Source: Candidatus Hydrogenedentota bacterium (GTDB lineage Bacteria > Hydrogenedentota > Hydrogenedentia > Hydrogenedentales > SLHB01). From it: DNA of 19,823 nt. Below the pieces are notes generated by a model. It was not told where the DNA came from, made no database searches, and saw nothing but the letters and a program-made list of their open reading frames with translations. A program made the translations under genes and the position numbers. The stretch lies in assembly GCA_007130675.1 (NCBI GenBank), contig SLSB01000622.1, positions 1 to 19,823 of the forward strand, written 5' to 3'. Below are positions 14,454 through 19,823 of the stretch, piece by piece (the stretch's first letter is position 1; the number at the start of each line of letters is the position of its first letter).

Positions 14454-15413
14454 ATGTACATGGGCAATCAGAGGGGCTTTACCCTCATCGAGCTACTCGT
14501 TGTGATCGCCATCATCGCCATTCTCGCCGGATTTCTTGCGGTGGGTTTGCCGAGAGCGATGGAAATGGCACGCATTCGCGACGTCGAGACGGACTTTCAC
14601 GCATTGCGGAATGCGTTGTCTGCGTATGCGGCCCAGCACGGCAGTTTTCCGCCGCGTTACGGATATTATACGGGATACCAGCATGCCAACGGGACCGATC
14701 TGCACTTTCTCACGCCCTACATGGCGCGCATCGGGCTGTTTCGCGTGATGGACTTGTATGACCGGTTCTCGTTTACCGACGATGCTACGCAGAGCGGCGT
14801 TGTGGACCGTCTCGAGTATACACCGCAGGGGGTGCAGGTGGGTCCGGACCGTTTCGCCTTTCACGAAGATCCCACGCATCCTGATTATCAGCCGTTGTAC
14901 ATTGGCATTCCCCCAATGCCGCCGTCGGATGAACAGGCGCCGTACATCTACATCCCCGTGAGTAAGCGCCAGGCCGATCAGTATGCCACGTGGTTCTACA
15001 GGAGATGGCAGGAAACAGGGGAAGACCGGTACATGTACGCCATCCTCGGGCCTGGGGAAGAAGGTCCTATCGAGGCGTATAACATGTCGTTCCCTCCGGC
15101 GCAATACGACACCTATGTGTTGATCAGCGTGGGCCCCGGGGGCTCGACGGGCGGCATCACGAGAAATGCGGACATGTTCGATCTGGTGGTGCAATACCAC
15201 GTTGACGCGCTTCGCGCGTATTTCCTTGCCACGCGCGACGCCAACAACAACGGTTTGCTCGATTTTGATTACCGGGCCCGGAGACAGGGCGAAGGCACTG
15301 CAGCAGCGTACCCACAGGGCAGACTGTACCAGCTTCCCGTCGAGTTTGAACACTGGCTGATGACGGATCCCACTTTCACCGGTTCGGGTCACGGGCCGAT
15401 TATCGGACGGCCC
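14454..15413 (+). CDS. Type II secretion / type IV pilus pseudopilin-like protein
   Basis: 320 residues plus stop (TAG at 15414-15416). MYMGNQRGFTLIELLVVIAIIAILAG is a class III signal: cleavage after Gly8, mature Phe1, Glu at mature position 5, then a hydrophobic helix. The next segment (ARIRDVETDFHALRNALSAYAAQHGSFPP) follows the GspG/PilE pattern of a long helix and a 'FPP' turn. No DG-H C-terminus is present, unlike the prepilin at 765-1676, so the two are not simple paralogues. The large C-terminal part is rich in Tyr, Pro and Gly (PSDEQAPYIYIPVS, SVGPGGSTGG) and holds DANNNGLLDFD, which resembles a calcium-binding loop. Start at ATG 14454 is favoured by GGGAGG (14440-14445) eight bases upstream. 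It is a single-gene unit with its own promoter, facing the glycan cassette with only 15 bases between stop codons. Confidence 0.9.
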
Positions 15414-15431
15414 TAGCAGGTCTCGGACCGG

Positions 15432-16397
15432 TCATTGGTGCGTTTTTTCGCGGGGATGGCCTCCGAGCCGCTCGCGCACCACATAGACAGGGCGGCGTTG
15501 CGTCTCGATGTAAATACGTCCGATGTATTCGCCCGCGATTCCTACCAGCAGGCACTGTAATCCGCCGAAAAACCAAATACTTACCACCACGACCACGTTT
15601 ACGGGCACGGGCGCTCCGAGCAGGCGTCCGATCACAATGCCCAGCACGGTCAGGGTTGCAAACGGCACGACCAGAAGCCCGATGGCGGTGGCGATGCGCA
15701 ACGGGGCGACGGAAAAGCTGGTGAGGCTCGTCAAGGCCAGTGCACACATGTGCCACATGCGGTACTTACTGTGACCCGCCTTTCGCGGCGGCCGGTCGAA
15801 TGGCACGGTTGCCTGGCGGAAGCCTGTCCACGCCACCAGCGCCCGTACGAACCTGTTGCGCTCGGGACAGTCTTGGAATGCCTCGACCGCCAGGCGGTTC
15901 ATGAGCCGGAAATTGCCGGTGTCGGCGGGCAGGTTCCATCCGACCAGCCGTGTCATCATGCGATAGAATATGTATGCCGAGGCCCGCTTGAAGGCGGACT
16001 CCTTGCTGCGGCGGACGCGCTGGGCGCAGACGATGTCGTATCCCTCGCGCCACTTCTCGACGAGCGCGGGAATCAAAGAAGGCGGATCCTGGAGATCGGC
16101 GTCCATGAGCACGACGGCATCGCCACAGGCATGGTCGATGCCAGCGGTGGCCGCCGCTTCGTGCCCGAAATTTCGTGACAAGAATATGGCGCGCACGCGC
16201 GTGTCTTCCTGACAAAACGTGCGAATGGTCTCGGCTGACCCGTCGCTGCTGCCGTCGTCGACGAAGACGATTTCCCAGGCCAGTGTGGTCTGGTCGAGCG
16301 CATGGCGGAGTTCGGTGAACAGGGTGGGGAGGTTTTCCCGTTCATTGTTCACGGGACACACCACCGACAAGCGTTGCCGATGCTCTGGTGTCTGCAT
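15432..16397 (-). CDS. GT2-family polyprenyl-phosphate glycosyltransferase (DPM1/GtrB type)
   Basis: 321 residues. The N-terminal GT-A domain shows SVVCPVNNERENLP (11-24), EIVFVDDGSSDGS (42-54) with the nucleotide-sugar-binding Asp pair, LSRNFGHEAA (73-82), and MDADLQDPP (98-106) with the DAD metal site. The C-terminal part has two membrane segments (about 232-260 and 266-290), as in GtrB/ArnC/YkoT-like enzymes. This group transfers mannose, glucose or a related sugar from a nucleotide donor to undecaprenyl or dolichyl phosphate on the cytoplasmic face, giving a lipid-linked sugar for flipping and later use. The mannose-1-phosphate guanylyltransferase gene 44 bases upstream makes GDP-mannose the most natural donor here, but that is inferred. 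The start codon is preceded by GGAAGGGG, close to the ATG. Confidence 0.9.
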   Translation of the reverse strand: MQTPEHRQRLSVVCPVNNERENLPTLFTELRHALDQTTLAWEIVFVDDGSSDGSAETIRTFCQEDTRVRAIFLSRNFGHEAAATAGIDHACGDAVVLMDADLQDPPSLIPALVEKWREGYDIVCAQRVRRSKESAFKRASAYIFYRMMTRLVGWNLPADTGNFRLMNRLAVEAFQDCPERNRFVRALVAWTGFRQATVPFDRPPRKAGHSKYRMWHMCALALTSLTSFSVAPLRIATAIGLLVVPFATLTVLGIVIGRLLGAPVPVNVVVVVSIWFFGGLQCLLVGIAGEYIGRIYIETQRRPVYVVRERLGGHPREKTHQ

Positions 16398-16441
16398 GGT
16401 CCCCTTCCCGGTGCGTTGTTTGCAGCGCGTTAGCCTCTGGC

Positions 16442-17560
16442 CTAGGTCTGGGGCGCGCCGCGCACTTTGAGTTCGCCGACCACCTTGCGGACATCTTGCG
16501 CGCGGTCTTTGGGCGCGACCAAGACGCCGTCGGAGGTCACCACCACAATTATATCCCGGCAGCCGATGACTCCCACTGCAACATGGTCGCCGCCGGGTTC
16601 ATTGTAGATGATGCATTCCTCGCAATCGATCAAGACGGGGTCGCCCACGCCGACGTTGCCGTGGGCATCGCGTGTCATGGTGCGGTCGAGCGCGGGCCAC
16701 GAACCTATGTCGTCCCAGGCAAACTCGGCTCGGGCCATGACAACCCGCCTGGCATGTTCCATCAGTGCGTAATCGATTGAGATGTCCTCCAATTCCTCGA
16801 AGAGTTCCTGAACCGTGACGTCGTCGTCCGCCCGCATAGCATCGGCCATGCGGCGGGTGGCCTCTGCCAGTGCAGGGCGAATGGCGTCGAGTTCTTCGAG
16901 AAACGTGGACAGCCGCCAGAAGAACATCCCGCTGTTCCAGAAGTAACGTCCGGATGCAACAAAATCTTCGGCCTTTTCACGGTTGGGCTTTTCGTGAAAC
17001 GCCGTTACCGGGTAGATGGGCACGTTTCCATCGGTGAGCGATGGGCTGTCTCCGGCAATCTGGATATAGCCGTAGCCGGTTTCGGGGCGCGTGGGCACTA
17101 TCCCGAGCGTTGCGAGGACATTGTCTCGCTCGATTGCATCGAGGGTTGCCGCGACAGTCTGCTGGAAGCGTTCGGCATCTCTGATTTCGTGATCCGCGGT
17201 GGTGACTGCCATGGTGATATGTTCCGGGGATACGTCGTACTGCGCCATCATATAAGCGGCGGCATAGGCCAATGCGCCCGAGGTGTTGCGCTTGCACGGC
17301 TCGGCGATGACGTTCTGGCGCGGGAGGCAGGTGTTTGCGTCGCGGATGGGGTTCACCAGATGCCGTCCCGTAACGATGTAGACATTCTCGGGCGGCACGA
17401 TGGGCTCGAGGCGCGCCACCGCTTCGGCGAGCAGGGTCTGACCGGGTGAGGTCAGACACAACAGTTGCTTGGGGCGGACCCGGCGCGACAACGGCCAGAA
17501 CCGTTCTCCAGACCCGCCCGCCATAATCACGCCGACACGGATGGTATCCTTTGTGCTCAT
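16442..17560 (-). CDS. manC: Mannose-1-phosphate guanylyltransferase (GDP-mannose pyrophosphorylase)
   Basis: 372 residues. The nucleotidyltransferase signature AGGSGERFWPLSRRVRPKQLL (14-34) is followed by AEPCKRNTS (86-94), ADHEI (122-126), TGYGYIQIA (161-169), FHEKP (188-192), NSGMFFW (209-215) and FAWDDIGSW (280-288), the usual set for GDP-mannose pyrophosphorylases. It makes GDP-mannose from mannose-1-phosphate and GTP in the cytoplasm. The C-terminal phosphomannose isomerase domain of the bifunctional type is absent, so it is the short monofunctional form. ATG 17560 is chosen because AAGGAG lies seven bases upstream; the frame runs on to 17611. It lies 75 bases after the fusion glycosyltransferase gene and 44 before the GT2 gene, all on one strand, making a GDP-mannose-dependent glycan cassette. 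Confidence 0.93.
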   Translation of the reverse strand: MSTKDTIRVGVIMAGGSGERFWPLSRRVRPKQLLCLTSPGQTLLAEAVARLEPIVPPENVYIVTGRHLVNPIRDANTCLPRQNVIAEPCKRNTSGALAYAAAYMMAQYDVSPEHITMAVTTADHEIRDAERFQQTVAATLDAIERDNVLATLGIVPTRPETGYGYIQIAGDSPSLTDGNVPIYPVTAFHEKPNREKAEDFVASGRYFWNSGMFFWRLSTFLEELDAIRPALAEATRRMADAMRADDDVTVQELFEELEDISIDYALMEHARRVVMARAEFAWDDIGSWPALDRTMTRDAHGNVGVGDPVLIDCEECIIYNEPGGDHVAVGVIGCRDIIVVVTSDGVLVAPKDRAQDVRKVVGELKVRGAPQT

Positions 17561-17635
17561 CACAGTCTCCTTCGAGACAAGTCCTGGTGCAACGGGCCTG
17601 GCCAAGGCCATCCGCCCTGACCGGCGCCTGATGCC

Positions 17636-19489
17636 CTACATGGCATGGGTCACGAGACAGTGAAGAATGTCTTTGCCCACATCGCGTTCCGTGCGTTCGA
17701 AAATCGGGTGGGCAAGATCCTTCTTCACGGTTCTTCCAAAGTTCTGTTTGACGGCGGCCTCGATTTGCGGGAGATTGTACGGACAGACGTAGGTGAAGCG
17801 GTCTCCCATACACGCGTCATTGCCGCCGAACTCGCAATAGTCGGCCAGATTGCCCCACTCGGAAGCCACCGTATGCACGCCGACCTTGGCGGCCTCGAGG
17901 TAGGTATAGCCTGGGGCTTCCCAGAATGCGGGATGGATGTGCAGCCCGCAGTTCGCGTAGGCGCTGAGGAGGCACTGTTCGGAAAGGCGGCGCCCGCCGG
18001 GCATCTGGATGATGCGCATCTCCCCGCCGATCGTTTGGGTGGGGTGCTCCTCGCTGATGAGGAGCGTGGGTGCTTTGCGGTACTTGGCGCCCGCATTCAC
18101 TACCAGGAGGTCATACCAGCTCTGGTAACCTTTCGTGGCCACCAGGACCAGCGGCATGTCGAGATCCCTGGTTGCCAGCACGGTCGCCAACTGGTTCTTG
18201 CGCGTCTCGAGGCGTCCCACCTGCAGCAGGTACTCTCCACGCGCCAGACCGGTAAACTCGAGGAATTCGTCGGAGGCGTCCCCGAGCTGCTGCATGAATG
18301 GAATGTCCCAGAACACCACCTCGGTTTTGCAGCCGGGGGCGTCTCGTTGCATGGTTCGGGCCTCGCGATGGGAAGCCGCCACACACACGTTGGCGGCTTT
18401 CAGGACGGACACGTTATAGAGGATGTTCTTGGGCACTTCGTGATTGTAGTAGTTGAAAACGTGGGGATTCTCCCAGAGGTCTTCAATTCTGGGCTCGATT
18501 CCGTTTTCCTCCGCGCCCTGCAGACACAGCGACACGTATTCGGTAAACCCCATCGACTGCGGGTAATAGGCGAGAAAATCTTCGTGAAACCCAAAGATTC
18601 CGAAGGGGAGGTTCTCATTCAGCAGGACCTGCGCATTGCGGCGTTGGTCGTTGCAGGTATTGCCCAGAAAGACGAAATCACAGTCGGTAAGCTCGGCCGC
18701 GGTCTGCGCCATACGCACCTGAATACCTAGCTGTTCGAGCCCTGCCTTGGCCGAACGCAATGCCCGCAAGTCGCCCCCCCATTGGTGTTCGTTGTGTCGA
18801 GAGGCAATGCCAACCAGGAGGGAAAAGACCGATTTCGACCGCAGCGCCTTTCCGCTTTGCTTGTATTCAGGAATGTATTTTGCGTTTCCGTCACGCAAGA
18901 CAGGCCGGTAATCCGACTCGATGCCAAGAAACGCGTAGAGTTCTTGGAGATACGGCGCCCCGAGCGTCATCAAGGCTTCGTAGGAACACACGAAACACTT
19001 GTCGTGGTGTGCCAAGACCGATTGGGTTATGGCGAGCGCCTGGTCCATCTCGTGGTTTGCGACGGCGGAATCGCCCCCCGTGTGTTCACGGCATTTCGAG
19101 TGAACGGCGACATTTCGGTCCCGGACGGTCAGCACGGCATACACGTCATACCCCGCCTTTTTCAGCCCGTCGAGCAGCGGCAGCGGATCCAGGAAATCCC
19201 GTCCAAGCGCCTGGTTCCCCACCTTGAGCTCGATCTCGGTGTTGTCCAACCCTCCGTGCGGCAGGGAGCGGCGCGAAATGCGCGACGTGTCGTACTGGAT
19301 TGTCTCGGGCGTCATCCACCATTGATGGACGGTCTTGGTGAGGAACGAGTCGACCAATTCACCCTTGGCGTTGGTCTTGTTCTCGCCGTCGTCGTAGTCG
19401 AACCCGGTGGCCTGGGCAATGGTGTCGGCAATCAGACGTGTGCCGGAACTCTCATGGCCCAAGACGAGAATAAATTTGTGTTTTTCCAT
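17636..19489 (-). CDS. Fusion of an N-terminal sulfotransferase-like P-loop domain with a C-terminal GT4 glycosyltransferase
   Basis: 617 residues. Residues 1 to about 210 start FILVLGHESSGTRLIADTI (6-23), a P-loop like the 5'-phosphosulfate-binding loop of sulfotransferases, and continue with VLTVRDRNVAVHSKC (119-133), like their 3'-phosphate-binding segment. Residues about 220-617 form a GT-B glycosyltransferase: LLQVGRLETRKNQ (421-433) and HPAFWEAPGYTYLEAAKVG (519-537) with the E-X7-E pair Glu524/Glu532, as in GT4 retaining enzymes. So one polypeptide may transfer a sugar and modify it, or the first domain may be a degenerate module. The acceptor and sugar are unknown. ATG 19489 follows AAGGG at seven bases; an in-frame ATG at 19513 is possible (eight extra residues). 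It heads the cassette with manC and the GT2 gene under the promoter at 19570-19599. Confidence 0.75.
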   Translation of the reverse strand: MEKHKFILVLGHESSGTRLIADTIAQATGFDYDDGENKTNAKGELVDSFLTKTVHQWWMTPETIQYDTSRISRRSLPHGGLDNTEIELKVGNQALGRDFLDPLPLLDGLKKAGYDVYAVLTVRDRNVAVHSKCREHTGGDSAVANHEMDQALAITQSVLAHHDKCFVCSYEALMTLGAPYLQELYAFLGIESDYRPVLRDGNAKYIPEYKQSGKALRSKSVFSLLVGIASRHNEHQWGGDLRALRSAKAGLEQLGIQVRMAQTAAELTDCDFVFLGNTCNDQRRNAQVLLNENLPFGIFGFHEDFLAYYPQSMGFTEYVSLCLQGAEENGIEPRIEDLWENPHVFNYYNHEVPKNILYNVSVLKAANVCVAASHREARTMQRDAPGCKTEVVFWDIPFMQQLGDASDEFLEFTGLARGEYLLQVGRLETRKNQLATVLATRDLDMPLVLVATKGYQSWYDLLVVNAGAKYRKAPTLLISEEHPTQTIGGEMRIIQMPGGRRLSEQCLLSAYANCGLHIHPAFWEAPGYTYLEAAKVGVHTVASEWGNLADYCEFGGNDACMGDRFTYVCPYNLPQIEAAVKQNFGRTVKKDLAHPIFERTERDVGKDILHCLVTHAM

Positions 19490-19569
19490 ATCGCCGCCCT
19501 TAGCCGTTGTCATCTATCAGACCCCATGGACGAGACAAAGCGCGATGCCCTCCCCGAAAGCTCGGCGTC

Positions 19570-19599
19570 AGTATACGCAGGGGGTTCTCGCGGGGTCAA
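19570..19599 (-). promoter_or_regulatory. Promoter of the glycan cassette
   Basis: On the minus strand TTGACC (19594-19599) and TATACT (19570-19575) are separated by 18 bases. Transcription would start near 19563, about 75 bases upstream of the fusion gene's start codon. No promoter of similar quality is visible in the 75- and 44-base gaps downstream, supporting one transcript for the three genes. Confidence 0.6.
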
Positions 19600-19751
19600 A
19601 AAGAGCAGGGGATGTTGACGCACGAATCGCTGGATAGACATCGGCAAGAAGAACGTGCTGGATTACCTGTGCTTAAAATCGTCTGCGCGGTATTTGGGAA
19701 CGTATGTCTTACTAACACGGCTCCTAAATAGTTTGCATCAGGGTTAAGGTT

Positions 19752-19823
19752 TCAGTTCGCTGCGTAGCGAACGGAGGATTCGTGGAAGTAGCGTTTGACC
19801 AAGCCGGGATTCTCGCGACGGCG
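19752..19823 (-). CDS. Possible C-terminal end of a gene running in from the right edge
   Basis: On the minus strand a frame is open from the right edge for 23 codons to a TGA at 19752-19754 (ending ...KRYFHESSVRYAAN). Its composition looks protein-like, but the family is not recognisable. The alternative is a plus-strand start: GTG at 19782-19784 with GGAGG four bases upstream, open to the edge (VEVAFDQAGILATA). At most one is likely real. A seven-base-pair hairpin (GTTCGCT 19755-19761 with AGCGAAC 19766-19772) overlaps both. Sequence beyond the edge would decide. Confidence 0.25.
   Translation of the reverse strand, partial: RRRENPGLVKRYFHESSVRYAAN

Overview
The window reads like a moderately GC-rich bacterial chromosome segment, probably from a metagenome-derived or little-studied lineage. 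Two prepilin-type proteins, one of them with the C-terminal 'DG-H' signature common in the Planctomycetota / Verrucomicrobiota / Lentisphaerota / Hydrogenedentota sphere, suggest a member of that broad group. This is an inference from protein style, not a phylogenetic placement. Genes are mostly housekeeping or cell-envelope in nature. I see no CRISPR array, phage module, complete insertion sequence, rRNA or tRNA.

Layout. (1) 1-1764, plus strand: the C-terminal part of a LacI-type regulator cut by the window edge, then a complete prepilin-like secreted/pilin protein closed by a clear intrinsic terminator. (2) 1765-2918: a gene-poor stretch with a second strong hairpin, a small minus-strand gene resembling the YjfB putative motility family, a cluster of short palindromes, a CIRCE-like half-degenerate inverted repeat, and a strong promoter for the chaperonin operon. 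(3) 2919-4967: groES-groEL with a terminator. (4) 5102-8967: two overlapping minus-strand genes for dynamin-like large GTPases, bracketed on both sides by arrays of an imperfect GATNNC hexamer (20 and 17 units). (5) 9092-14302, minus strand: uvrD/pcrA helicase, pheA (chorismate mutase-prephenate dehydratase), a lipoprotein cyclophilin with a histidine-rich linker, and a Gfo/Idh/MocA oxidoreductase. uvrD and pheA overlap by four bases (GTGA) and the other genes are closely spaced. (6) 14380-15416, plus strand: a second pseudopilin, GspG-like, with its own strong promoter. (7) 15432-19599, minus strand: a three-gene glycan cassette with a good promoter. In transcription order it holds a sulfotransferase-like/GT4 glycosyltransferase fusion, a mannose-1-phosphate guanylyltransferase and a polyprenyl-phosphate glycosyltransferase of the DPM1/GtrB type. 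(8) 19600-19823: mostly featureless, with a hairpin and open reading frames running off the right edge.

How the genes fit together. The last cassette is internally coherent: GDP-mannose supply, lipid-linked mannose (or another hexose) formation, and a soluble glycosyltransferase carrying a sulfotransferase-like domain point to a surface polysaccharide or glycoprotein pathway. The GTPase pair looks like a bacterial dynamin-like membrane-remodelling couple: one member has a complete G-motif set, while the other has a divergent G4 motif and two transmembrane segments. The best candidates for something undescribed are this GTPase pair with its flanking hexamer arrays, the sulfotransferase-glycosyltransferase fusion, and the palindrome-rich region upstream of groES. 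All functional statements come from reading motifs by eye; no database search was run.
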